Shown here piece after piece: positions 33,151-41,426 of a DNA stretch of 52,543 nt. The notes under the pieces are model-generated. The model saw only the letters and a list, made by a program, of their open reading frames with translations. It had not been told where the DNA came from and did not search any database. Where the stretch lies: the NCBI RefSeq assembly GCF_000519205.1, contig NZ_JAFB01000037.1:42732-95274 (forward strand), read 5' to 3'. Numbering within the stretch: the first letter of the stretch is position 1; every line of letters begins with the position of its first letter. Position numbers and translations under genes: made by a program. Origin of the DNA: Amycolatopsis taiwanensis DSM 45107. Its GTDB lineage: Bacteria > Actinomycetota > Actinomycetes > Mycobacteriales > Pseudonocardiaceae.

Positions 33151-33188
33151 GAAAGCCTCCATCGACTCCCGGGTCGACGGAGGCTTTC
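33151..33188. terminator. terminator after the small membrane protein
   Basis: GAAAGCCTCC-ATCGAC and its near-exact complement (33151-33188) form a 16-base stem with one mismatch and a five-base loop, 43 bases beyond the stop. The A-rich left flank and TTTC right flank make it a typical bidirectional-looking terminator. Confidence 0.7.
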
Positions 33189-33398
33189 TGCTGTGTGGAG
33201 GTCTCCCGCGGTCGCATTCCCGCTAGCACGTTCCCGCCGTGCTGATGACCCACGGCTCAAGACGATGGGAACGCTTTCGACAGATGATTCTGAGGAAAGT
33301 TGCGACCACTCTCTCCGGGGACGCAATCCACCGATGACCGAGCCGGCGCGCAACAAAAACTATTTCGGGAGTGCATCAGTCGAGTAGGGAGAGCGGTA

Positions 33399-34697
33399 AT
33401 GCAACAATCCGTTGGCGAAACGGTGATTCCGGACGGCACAGTGGATGGCAACGGCTTCGCTCCCGGGGTGGGCAGCCCCGCCAAGAACCCGCTGTGGACC
33501 ACGACGGTCGACATCGTCATCCCGGTCTACAACGAGGAGCGGGTGCTCACCGGCACCATCGAGGTGCTGCGCGCCTACCTGCGCGACCACTTCCCGTACG
33601 ACTGGACCATCACGATCATGGACAACGGCAGCGTCGACGGCACCATGGACGTGGCGAACGGCCTGGCCGCACAGGACCCCCGCGTGCGGGTGCGGCACCT
33701 GGACGTCCCCGGCCGCGGCCGGGCCCTGCGCTACGCGTGGGGTCTGTCCGACGCCGACGTCGTGGTCTACATGGACGCCGACCTGTCCACCGGGCTGGAC
33801 GCCCTCGTGCCGCTGGTGACCTCGCTCGCCACCGGACACTCGGACATAGCCATCGGCTCCCGCCACGCGCCGGGCGCGCAGATCGTGCGCTGCATCAAGC
33901 GTGAGTTCACCTCGCGCACCTACAACGCGCTGATCCGGCTCACCCACGGCGCCCGGTTCCGGGACGCGCAGTGCGGGTTCAAGGCGGCCCGCCGCGACGT
34001 CATCCGCCCGATGCTCGCGCACATCCGCGACGACGGCTGGTTCTTCGACACCGAACTGCTGCTGCTCGCCGAGCACAACGGCCTGCGGATCCAGGAGGTG
34101 CCCGTCGACTGGCTGGAGGACGTGGACACCCGGGTCGACGTGGCCTACACCGCGTGGCACGACATCCGCGGGCTGCTCAGGATGCTCCGCACCAAGTCCG
34201 CGGGCAAGGCCCGCATCGCCGGCCTGCCCGAGCGGCCCGAGCCGCGGCCCCAGCACCCGGACCCGGTACTGGGCCGCCAGGACAACCGGCTGCTCTCGCA
34301 GCTGTTCGCGTTCGCCGCGATCGGCACGCTGTCCCTGGCCGTGCACCTCGGCCTGTACACGTTGCTGCGGATGTGGTTCCCGCTGCTGGTGGCGAACCTC
34401 GGCGCGCTGGTGATCGCCACGCTGTTCAACACCGAGGCGAACCGGCGCTTCACCTTCCACGCGCGGTCCCAGCGCACCGGCCAGGTGCACGTCCAGGGGC
34501 TCATCGTGTTCGGCCTGTACTACGCGTTCACGTCCGGTGCGCTGCTGTTGCTGCACGGGCTCATCCCCGACGCGTCACGGCTTCTGGAACTCGTGGTGCT
34601 GGCGGCCTCGTCGCTCATCGGGTCGGTCGGCCGGTTCGTGATGCTGCGTAACTGGGTCTTCCGGCGCAAGGCGCGCAAGGCCGTGGCCACGGTCTGA
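33399..34697 (+). CDS. GT2 glycosyltransferase fused to a GtrA membrane domain
   Basis: Protein of 432 residues from the ATG at 33399 (GGGAG upstream). Residues 35-260 are a GT-A fold of the dolichol-phosphate-mannose/polyprenyl-phosphate sugar synthase type: IVIPVYNEERVL, the metal motif DAD at 126-128 and CGFKAARRD near 192-200. Residues 298-425 are a GtrA domain with four helices (FAFAAIGTLSLAVHLGLYTL), often connected to moving lipid-linked sugar across the membrane. The product would make and perhaps flip a polyprenyl-phosphate sugar. The PIG-L deacetylase gene starts 46 bases later. Confidence 0.92.
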   Translation: MQQSVGETVIPDGTVDGNGFAPGVGSPAKNPLWTTTVDIVIPVYNEERVLTGTIEVLRAYLRDHFPYDWTITIMDNGSVDGTMDVANGLAAQDPRVRVRHLDVPGRGRALRYAWGLSDADVVVYMDADLSTGLDALVPLVTSLATGHSDIAIGSRHAPGAQIVRCIKREFTSRTYNALIRLTHGARFRDAQCGFKAARRDVIRPMLAHIRDDGWFFDTELLLLAEHNGLRIQEVPVDWLEDVDTRVDVAYTAWHDIRGLLRMLRTKSAGKARIAGLPERPEPRPQHPDPVLGRQDNRLLSQLFAFAAIGTLSLAVHLGLYTLLRMWFPLLVANLGALVIATLFNTEANRRFTFHARSQRTGQVHVQGLIVFGLYYAFTSGALLLLHGLIPDASRLLELVVLAASSLIGSVGRFVMLRNWVFRRKARKAVATV

Positions 34698-34743
34698 ACG
34701 TAGGCCGACCAATCCTGTTCACTTTCCTAGTTGCGGAGGACCA

Positions 34744-35409
34744 ATGGGAAGACCTGTCGCGCTGGCGGTCTTTGCCCATCCAGACGACGCCGAGCTCGCC
34801 TGTTTCGGCACCCTCGCCGCGCTTCGCGAGCAGGGCTACGCGTTGTGCGTTTTGTCGCTCACTGATGGACGCAACAGCAATTCCGGGCAATCCCATCTCC
34901 GGCCCAAGGAAGCCAGGATGGCCGCCGAGGTCGTGGGCAGCGAGCTGATCGTCGAGAGCTTCGAGGACGGCTACCTCGCTCCCCAGCGGGAGGTGTTCAG
35001 CCGGATCGAGTCGCACGTCAGACGCATCCAGCCGTCGATCGTGCTCACGCACTATCCCGGCGACCGGGAGCATCAGGACCACCAGGTGGTAGGCAAGGTC
35101 ACCACCGCCGTGGCGAACCGGTCGAGCGATATCGGGCTCGTGCTGCAGGGTGAGCCGCCGTGTCTCGCGGACTCGTTCACGCCGCAGCTGTACAGCGACA
35201 TCACCGACTTCATGGAGCTCAAGCTGGAGGCCCTTGCCTGCTACAAGTCGGAGGCGGGCAAGCCGTTCATGAGCCGGGAGCTGGTCACGACCCGGGGCAA
35301 GTGGTGGGCCCTCCAGGCCGGCGCGTACGGCGACGGTGAGAACCCGCGTTTCTACGAGGCGTACGTCGTCGCCAAGGCGGTCCTGCCGCTGCCTGAGTTC
35401 CGCCGCTAG
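34744..35409 (+). CDS. PIG-L family deacetylase
   Basis: Zinc-dependent deacetylase of 221 residues. The signature AHPDDAE is at 11-17, with a further conserved stretch THYPGDREHQDHQVVGKVT near 102-118 carrying the third metal His. The family removes acetyl groups from N-acetylglucosamine-type sugars on lipids or small molecules. No signal peptide is visible, so it acts in the cytoplasm. It follows the GT2-GtrA gene by 46 bases with GCGGAGG before the ATG, and a strong terminator closes the pair. A role on a lipid-linked N-acetyl hexosamine is inferred. Confidence 0.92.
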   Translation: MGRPVALAVFAHPDDAELACFGTLAALREQGYALCVLSLTDGRNSNSGQSHLRPKEARMAAEVVGSELIVESFEDGYLAPQREVFSRIESHVRRIQPSIVLTHYPGDREHQDHQVVGKVTTAVANRSSDIGLVLQGEPPCLADSFTPQLYSDITDFMELKLEALACYKSEAGKPFMSRELVTTRGKWWALQAGAYGDGENPRFYEAYVVAKAVLPLPEFRR

Positions 35410-35422
35410 GCTGGTCCGCGCG

Positions 35423-35466
35423 AAGGCGGTGCCCGCGAGCCACACGGCTCGCGGGCACCGCCTTTT
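35423..35466. terminator. terminator after GT2-GtrA/PIG-L operon
   Basis: A 17-base perfect stem (left arm GGCGGTGCCCGCGAGCC at 35425-35441, right arm 35446-35462) with loop ACAC is followed by TTTT. It starts 14 bases after the deacetylase stop. This is a canonical factor-independent terminator. Confidence 0.85.
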
Positions 35467-35647
35467 GGTGTGCCATAACGGAGTCACCCGGTCTTGGCAT
35501 GCCTGGTTGGACCGCACTGGTGGCGCCGCACACCGCCGTACGCATAGGGCTCGAGGGGTGGGGTACACCATCGTGTTGCCGGACACGCAGGAGCGCGTGT
35601 GCGCCGAGGACCACCCGAGTGGACAAGTGGTACCCGCCAACGAGAGT

Positions 35648-35685
35648 CGGCCCGGCCGGCGTGCGGGTGCACGCCGGCCGGGCCG
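35648..35685. terminator. terminator after the GT39-type glycosyltransferase
   Basis: A 17-base perfect stem (CGGCCCGGCCGGCGTGC at 35648-35664, complement at 35669-35685) with loop GGGT lies 20 bases beyond the minus-strand stop. The 160 bases between it and the facing terminator at 35466 hold no supported feature. Confidence 0.75.
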
Positions 35686-35704
35686 AGGGGGTTGTGTCCG
35701 GTCG

Positions 35705-37774
35705 CTACCTGCGAGTGCAGTCGTACAGCGTGTCGGCGCTGCTGCCCAGGAAGTTGGGAATCTTGAGCTGTCCTTGGCCAGGGGCGGCCGTCTTCCCGCC
35801 GTACGCGCTCGCGGGCACGGCCGTACAGTGCGACAGCACCCACTTCGTCCGTTCGGTCCCGCCGGGCCCGAACGGGCCGAACGACATCTTGATATCGCTG
35901 TAGCTGAACACGAACGCCAGGCGGCCGTCGCGCTGCCACTGGTCCAGCTGGTTCGGCATGGGCACGGGGTCGCGGCCGACGAACCCGCCCATGCCGACCA
36001 CCGTGGTGTCGCTGTCGATGATGTAGGTCGACGCCGCGACGGAGCCGCCCTCGAACGCGAGCTTGATCTCGGCGTCGCCGGAGTTGCGCCGCACGTAGTC
36101 CAGCATGCGCCGCTGCTCGGCGGACAGGTCGGCACTGCCGATCCGGCGCCCACTCGGCAGCTCGCCGGTGCGCATGATCGTCATCAGCTGCTGCCCGCTC
36201 GGCAGGCCCGGCGCGCCCGCGCCGAGGCTGACAGCCTGCGACGGGCCCGCGGTGAACGTGTCACCGGTGGCGAGCGCCTTGCCCGCGGTCAGCGCCGTGG
36301 TGACTGACCACACCGCCGGGGCCAGCACCACCGCGACCACTCCGGCCAGGACGGCCACCCGCCGCAGGGCGCCGGAACCGCGCCTGGCCGCGAGCAGGCC
36401 GAGCACCGCGACGGCGGCGACCACCGCGACGGCGTACCGAAGCCAGCCCTGCCACGAGGTGTCCCTCGAGATGACCATCCAGGCCCAGACCGCGGTGAGC
36501 GCGATCCCGGCGGGCAGCAGCAGCCACCCGGCGCCGTCCGGTTTCTGGTAGTAGCGCCACAGCACCACGAGCCCGGCCCCGGTCAGCGCGGCGATCGCCG
36601 GTGCCAGCTCGATGGTGTAGTACGGCAGGGCGACTTCCTGGTAGCTGAACACGAGCAGGACGACCACGAGCCAGCAGCCCCACAGCAGCCAGCCGGCGCG
36701 GCGGGTGCGGTCCGTGCCCGCGGTGGGCTCGTCCGCGGCGGGCAGCGCGCGGCGTGCACCGGCCACCGCCACGACCACGAGCGCGAACAGCGCCAGCGGG
36801 ATCAGCCAGCTGATCTGCCCGCCGTTGTTCAGGTTGAACATGCGCAGCAGCCCGGGCCGGCCGCCGGCACCACCGTCGGTCCCGCCGCCGGTGGACTGAC
36901 CGAAGAGCATGCCGAGGCCGTTGTAGCCGAGGACCAGGTTCCAGACGGAGCCGTCCTCGCTACCGCCGATGAACGGCTTGTCTCCCGGCCACAGCGAGGT
37001 GAGCACGACCCACCACAGTGAGCTGACGAGCAGGACCCCCGCGGCGACGGCGAGGTCGGTCAGCCGGCGGCGCCAGGTGCTGTCGCGGCCGAACAGGTAA
37101 GCCAGCACCAGGGCGGGCAGCAGCATCCACGCGGCCAGCATCTTGGTGAGGAAGCCGCAGCCGATCCAGAACGCGGCCTGCGCCAGCCACTTCGTGGCGC
37201 TGCCCGCGGACGCGTCCTTGTCCACGGCCCTGGTGACCGCGTAGGCGGCGGCCACCCCGAACAGGATCAGCAGCGTGTCCGGGAGGTTGGAGCGGTTGAC
37301 CGTCACCGCGACGGGGGTGACGGCCAGCACGAGCGCGGCCAGCAGCGCGGCGTTCTCGCCTGCCCACCGGCGGACCGTGCGGTGCAGCAGGAACACCGCC
37401 GCGCACGCCTCGACCACCTGCGGAAGCAGCAGCGACCAGCCGTGGAAACCGAAGATCCAGGCGGAGACCACCTGCGGCCACAGCGCCATCGGCGGCTTGT
37501 CCACAGTGGTCACACCGGCCGGGTCGAAGGAGCCGAAGACGAAGTTGGTGAAATCGCCGAGCATCGACTTGACCGCGGCCGCGTAGAACGAGTTGCTCCA
37601 GCCCGTCGTGGTGATGCCCCAGACGTTGACCAGCAGCGCCAGCAGCAGGATCGCGGCCAGCGCCCACCGCTGCCCGCGCGTGGTCCCGGCGCCCGCCGGC
37701 CGGGTGGCCACACTCCCGCCTGGCGGGCCGGTCGTCGAGGACGTCGAATCGTCCGAACGCACGGTGTCGGTCAT
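35705..37774 (-). CDS. GT39/ArnT-like glycosyltransferase (YkcB type)
   Basis: Polytopic GT-C glycosyltransferase of 689 residues from the ATG at 37774. A Thr/Ser/Gly-rich cytoplasmic start precedes the first helix (about 38-55). GWSNSFYAAAVKSML and VTTVDKPPMALWPQ (92-100) mark the PMT/ArnT first external loop, and about ten more helices extend to residue 520. Residues 540-689 form an external domain (GDAEIKLAFEGGS, then VVGMGGFVGRDPVP). Such enzymes move a sugar from polyprenyl phosphate to an envelope acceptor. It converges on the GT2-GtrA/PIG-L operon, whose product could be its donor. Confidence 0.92.
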   Translation of the reverse strand: MTDTVRSDDSTSSTTGPPGGSVATRPAGAGTTRGQRWALAAILLLALLVNVWGITTTGWSNSFYAAAVKSMLGDFTNFVFGSFDPAGVTTVDKPPMALWPQVVSAWIFGFHGWSLLLPQVVEACAAVFLLHRTVRRWAGENAALLAALVLAVTPVAVTVNRSNLPDTLLILFGVAAAYAVTRAVDKDASAGSATKWLAQAAFWIGCGFLTKMLAAWMLLPALVLAYLFGRDSTWRRRLTDLAVAAGVLLVSSLWWVVLTSLWPGDKPFIGGSEDGSVWNLVLGYNGLGMLFGQSTGGGTDGGAGGRPGLLRMFNLNNGGQISWLIPLALFALVVVAVAGARRALPAADEPTAGTDRTRRAGWLLWGCWLVVVLLVFSYQEVALPYYTIELAPAIAALTGAGLVVLWRYYQKPDGAGWLLLPAGIALTAVWAWMVISRDTSWQGWLRYAVAVVAAVAVLGLLAARRGSGALRRVAVLAGVVAVVLAPAVWSVTTALTAGKALATGDTFTAGPSQAVSLGAGAPGLPSGQQLMTIMRTGELPSGRRIGSADLSAEQRRMLDYVRRNSGDAEIKLAFEGGSVAASTYIIDSDTTVVGMGGFVGRDPVPMPNQLDQWQRDGRLAFVFSYSDIKMSFGPFGPGGTERTKWVLSHCTAVPASAYGGKTAAPGQGQLKIPNFLGSSADTLYDCTRR

Positions 37775-37992
37775 GCCGCTGCCTTCCTGTCTGGTCCAAA
37801 CATCGGGTCGCCGACACCAAGCCTCGCGTGGGGACATCCCAGGGTCGTGAGGCCCCCGTCCCATCGCGGCTGGGACGTTAAGCATCGTTTTCGGGGCGTC
37901 CGATAACAATGTCCCGGGGAATCACTCACAAAAACCGTGGAAAAACATTCCGCTTCGTGGACACGACTTATCGAGCGTGTGACGCTCCGAGC

Positions 37993-39591
37993 ATGAAAAC
38001 AAGTCGCAGGAAACTGCTGATGATCGGGCTGGTGTTGGCGGCGTTGCTGCTGACCGACTCGACGGCTTGGGCGGGCTTCGGTGACCGCGCGCGGGCGGCC
38101 CCGCGGGCTGACTGGCCGACCTGGCAGGGGAACGAGTCGGGTTCCCGCTACAACGCGGCGGAGCACCTGATCACCCCGGCCAACGTCGGCGGACTCGAGC
38201 TGAAGTGGGCTTTCGCCTACCCGAAGTCCGACAAGGAACCGAGAAGCCAGCCTGCCGTCGTCGACGGCACCGCATTCTTCGGTGGCACGGACGGGAAGTT
38301 CTATGCGACCGACGCGCGGACCGGGGACATGAAGTGGAGCTTCGACCTGGCTTCGGTCGCGCCCGCCCCCGTATTCGTGCAGGACGGCGCGGCCGTGGCG
38401 GATGGGAAGGTGTATTTCGGCGACGACAAGGGCTACGTGTACGCCCTCGACGAGCGCACGGGCAAGCTGGTCTGGGCCAAGAGACACGAGGACCACCCGG
38501 ACGCCCGGCACACCAGCTCGCCGCTCTACTACGACGGCAAGATCTACATCGGCTCGTCGGCCGGCGAGACCGACCACTCCGAGCCCACGTATCCCTGCTG
38601 CACCTTCCGCGGTCACTTCGACGCGCTGGACGCGGACACCGGGAACCTGGTGTGGCGGTACTACACGATGCCCGAGCCTCAGGCGGTCGGCACGTGGCCG
38701 AGCGGCGTCACCAAGTTCGAGCCGTCCGGCGGCGGGATCTGGAGCAGCCCGGCGCTCGACCGGCAGACCGGCACGCTGTTCTTCGGTACCGGGCAGAACT
38801 ACTCGGGCCGGGGCGGCGACTTCGACTCGCTGATCGCGGTCGATGCGCGCACCGGCAAGGTGCTCTGGAAGCAGCAGGTGACCGGGGCCGACACCTGGCG
38901 GGTCGCGTGCCGCAAGCCCGACAACGAGGGCTACTGCCCGGGGCAGAAGGACGGCACGGCGCTGGACTACGACCTGAGCTCGGCACCGAACCTGTTCCGG
39001 GTCAACGGCCGGCTGATGGTGGGCGTCGGCCAGAAGAGCGGTGTGTACCACGTGTTCGACGCGAAGACCGGTCAGGTCTCGTGGCGCCGGCAGCTGTCCG
39101 AGACGTCCCACGCGGCGTCGACCGGCGGCATCCAGTGGGGCACCAGCTACGACGGTCAGCGGCTGTACGTGGCGACCTACTACGCGGAGCCGGGCACCTT
39201 GTTCGCGCTGAACCCGGCGAACGGTGACATCGTGTGGGAGACCCCCAACCCGGACAACGGGTGCGCGTGGGGCGGCGCCGCGGCGTCTCCGGACGTCTGC
39301 ACGCTGGCACACGCGGCGGCGGTGACCTCCAGCCCTGGCGTGGTGTACGAGGGCAGCGTCGACGGCAAGCTGCGGGCGTACTCGTCCCGGACCGGCGCGG
39401 TCCTCTGGGAGTACGACACGGTCCGCGACTTCAACGGTGTCAACGGCCTGACCGGACACGGCGGGGCGCTGCCCGGCAGCGGCGGCGCGGTGGTCGCGAA
39501 CGGGATGGTCTACACCCAGGCCGGCTTCTACCCCTTCTACCCCACCGAACACGGTGCGGTCATGCTGGCCTTCGGGCTACCGGGTCACTGA
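37993..39591 (+). CDS. exported PQQ-type beta-propeller dehydrogenase
   Basis: Protein of 532 residues with a signal peptide (KTSRRKLL, core MIGLVLAALLL, likely cut after AWA). The mature part is a beta-propeller of repeated W-motif blades: GKFYATDARTGDMKWSF, GYVYALDERTGKLVWAK, DSLIAVDARTGKVLWKQ, GKLRAYSSRTGAVLWEY. Adjacent Cys202-Cys203 in PCCTFRG recall the vicinal disulfide of quinoprotein alcohol dehydrogenases, and the layout matches PQQ-dependent polyvinyl-alcohol dehydrogenase-like proteins. A PQQ-dependent role is inferred; no PQQ biosynthesis genes are in the window. It is divergent from the GT39 gene and closed by a terminator. Confidence 0.88.
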   Translation: MKTSRRKLLMIGLVLAALLLTDSTAWAGFGDRARAAPRADWPTWQGNESGSRYNAAEHLITPANVGGLELKWAFAYPKSDKEPRSQPAVVDGTAFFGGTDGKFYATDARTGDMKWSFDLASVAPAPVFVQDGAAVADGKVYFGDDKGYVYALDERTGKLVWAKRHEDHPDARHTSSPLYYDGKIYIGSSAGETDHSEPTYPCCTFRGHFDALDADTGNLVWRYYTMPEPQAVGTWPSGVTKFEPSGGGIWSSPALDRQTGTLFFGTGQNYSGRGGDFDSLIAVDARTGKVLWKQQVTGADTWRVACRKPDNEGYCPGQKDGTALDYDLSSAPNLFRVNGRLMVGVGQKSGVYHVFDAKTGQVSWRRQLSETSHAASTGGIQWGTSYDGQRLYVATYYAEPGTLFALNPANGDIVWETPNPDNGCAWGGAAASPDVCTLAHAAAVTSSPGVVYEGSVDGKLRAYSSRTGAVLWEYDTVRDFNGVNGLTGHGGALPGSGGAVVANGMVYTQAGFYPFYPTEHGAVMLAFGLPGH

Positions 39592-39601
39592 CCGATCCGG
39601 C

Positions 39602-39890
39602 TCACGAGTCCGCGGGGCCGGCGCCGATGGTGGCGCCGGCCCCGCGGCCTGTGAGGTAGGCGTCGAGCCGGGCCGCGCCGGCGACGAAATCGCGGCTGCG
39701 CGCGGTCAGCCGGTCCTGCCAGGAGCCGAGGAAGGCGCTCAGCACACGGAACGACGCAGGCTCGCGGCAGGTGGCCGTCCTCGACGGTGATTGCGCTCCA
39801 GTGGATTGAGCCTTCTCGGAGCTTCCGGCGAACCACGTTACTCGCCCATGCGACCAGTTCGGCATCGGAAGCGAGCGGCAGCCCAGCTCC
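39602..39890 (-). pseudogene. possible frameshifted small gene
   Basis: On the minus strand LASDAELVAWASNVVRRKLR and GSIHWSAITVEDGH are followed, after a frame change near 39770, by SAFLGSWQDRLTARSRDFVA and ARLDAYLTGRGAGA, ending at 39602. Both parts look protein-like and belong together in length, but I know no family. The end overlaps a strong stem-loop, which argues against an intact gene. Tentative. Confidence 0.3.
39610..39647. terminator. terminator after the PQQ-type dehydrogenase
   Basis: A perfect 16-base stem (CCGCGGGGCCGGCGCC at 39610-39625, complement at 39632-39647) with a 6-base loop lies 19 bases beyond the dehydrogenase stop. Confidence 0.75.
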
Positions 39891-39909
39891 TTCTGCGGTT
39901 GGGTGCCGC

Positions 39910-40227
39910 ATGTCGAACATTCCCTTTTTGTGTGCCCGCGACCTGGTCAAGACTTATGGCGACCGGCGGGTTCTGGACGGCGTCTCGCTGACGGCGTCCC
40001 CCGGCCAGCGGCTCGGGCTGGTCGGCGACAACGGCGTGGGCAAGTCCACGCTTCTCCGTCTGCTCTCCGGTGACGAGGAACCGGACGCGGGCAGCGTGAG
40101 CCGGCCACCGGACTGTGGATTCCTGTTGCAGGAACTGCCTTTCGGGCCGGACAGCACGGTGCTTCAGGTCGTCGACGATGCGTTGACCGACATCAGGGCG
40201 TTGGGAGGGCGTCGACGTGACCAGTAG
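39910..40227 (+). pseudogene. N-terminal stub of an ABC-F ATPase
   Basis: A 105-residue frame begins MSNIPFLCARDLVKTYGDRR and carries a full Walker A loop GDNGVGKST (39-47) and the following LLRLLSGDEEPDAG, exactly as in ABC-F proteins. It stops after VVDDALTDIRALGG, where family members continue for over 400 residues with a signature motif, linker and second ATPase. The deletion joins it almost directly (10 bases) to the end of the DUF2306 gene. The stub cannot act as an ABC-F factor (ribosome protection or antibiotic resistance in known members). Confidence 0.75.
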
Positions 40228-40237
40228 CCACTTCGGG

Positions 40238-40918
40238 CTAACGAGTCGCCTTGTCTTCGGCATGAAGATCGGGTCGCGACGGGGGCTTCCGGCGCGCGGA
40301 GGCGCGTCTGATGAGGAATTCGACCACGATCAGGTTGATGATCCACCCCAGCGTCTGACCGATCGGGATCATCGAGGTCGCGCGATCCGCGTTCGATCCC
40401 GCGTCGGTTCCACCGAAGGGGACCGGGATCTGGAGCAGCAGGAACACAGGAATGAGGATGCGCGACGTGACGGCGAGGAAGGTCAGCGCGTAATTGCGCA
40501 TCATCCAGGCCCGGTGGGCGCTGAAGTCGCGGCGACGGGCCGCCCGGTACGCGAGGCCACCGGTGATCAACCACAGGACGGCCGCGGTGGTCAGGCCGAT
40601 TTGCGTGAGGGTGCGTCCGGACCACATCGCGACCGGGATCGTGGCCACGGCCGACGGCAGAACCCCGGCGAGGAGATAGACCCGGCCGAGCGTTCGGTGG
40701 ATCCGCTTGCGTGCCCGTACCTTCGGTATGAACTGCAGGGGGCCGAGCACGAGTGCCACCGTGGCCGTGAAGATGTGCACCACCAGTACGGAGTAGTGCA
40801 GGCTGTCACGCACGTCGAGGCGACTGTTGTCGATATCGAGGCTCAGGTACGGGTACGTGAGCACCGCACCGAAAACGATCGCGACGATGAGTAGCAGCCA
40901 TGCCGTTGGTCTCCGCAT
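40238..40918 (-). CDS. DUF2306 family membrane protein
   Basis: Protein of 226 residues with about six membrane helices. The DUF2306 pattern is seen in SLHYSVLVVHIFTATVALVLGPLQFIP, RKRIHRTLGRVYLLAGVLPS and SAHRAWMMRNYALTFLAVT with conserved His residues of a possible heme or metal site. Function is unknown for the family. The gene ends ten bases from the ABC-F stub on the opposite strand and is monocistronic. Confidence 0.88.
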   Translation of the reverse strand: MRRPTAWLLLIVAIVFGAVLTYPYLSLDIDNSRLDVRDSLHYSVLVVHIFTATVALVLGPLQFIPKVRARKRIHRTLGRVYLLAGVLPSAVATIPVAMWSGRTLTQIGLTTAAVLWLITGGLAYRAARRRDFSAHRAWMMRNYALTFLAVTSRILIPVFLLLQIPVPFGGTDAGSNADRATSMIPIGQTLGWIINLIVVEFLIRRASARRKPPSRPDLHAEDKATR

Positions 40919-41426
40919 GCACCAGCCCTTCCACTCGGTGAGACACCATGATCTCGCGGCGAGGCGGCGCGGTCATCCGTCACGGAGCGAGCCGTGTCCG
41001 TACGTACAGCGACGTACACGGATGCATGGCGTGGCGACGGAGATCGCGCGACCGAAGCGGCGGCGAAACGTACATATTTCTAACCGCCGCAGCGTAATTC
41101 CCAGAAAGGTCTCCGAATTCGCGATCAGCACACAAATAGCTTCGTTCGGCCCCAGGGATGGCGTTGAAACTGTCAGTGCGCAGTGTTGTGGAGATCGTCG
41201 AGCAGATCTCGCACCCGCGTGCGCCCGGCCGCCCGTGCCAGGACGGCCCGGGGCGGTCGGCCTGGGGAAACAGGGGAGATTGTGGATGTGCACACCCGGG
41301 TCGACGGCAGGTCTGTGCGGCCCCCTCTTGTTGCGGACCCGCCGCGACGCGACCGTGGACACCGTTCGCGTGGTTCGCCGGCAGACCGCGCGAGACCTGG
41401 TTCGAACGAGACGGAGGACGATCCGC
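40919..41426. other. intergenic region with TGTGCACA site
   Basis: This 508-base stretch separates divergent genes. It holds the promoter of the DUF2306 gene and, at 41287-41294, the palindrome TGTGCACA that also occurs at the PucR gene start. No gene is supported; open frames across it have no ribosome sites. The minus strand near 41190-41260 reads GRTRVRDLLDDLHNTAH and stops, which could be a gene tail, but nothing precedes it. Confidence 0.45.
41287..41294. promoter_or_regulatory. TGTGCACA palindrome (candidate PucR-type operator)
   Basis: Perfect 8-base palindrome 133 bases before the M20 peptidase start. An identical copy overlaps the start of the PucR-type gene at 42773-42780. By base composition this octamer is expected about once per 100 kb, so two copies in control regions of one locus suggest a shared regulator. 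Confidence 0.4.
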
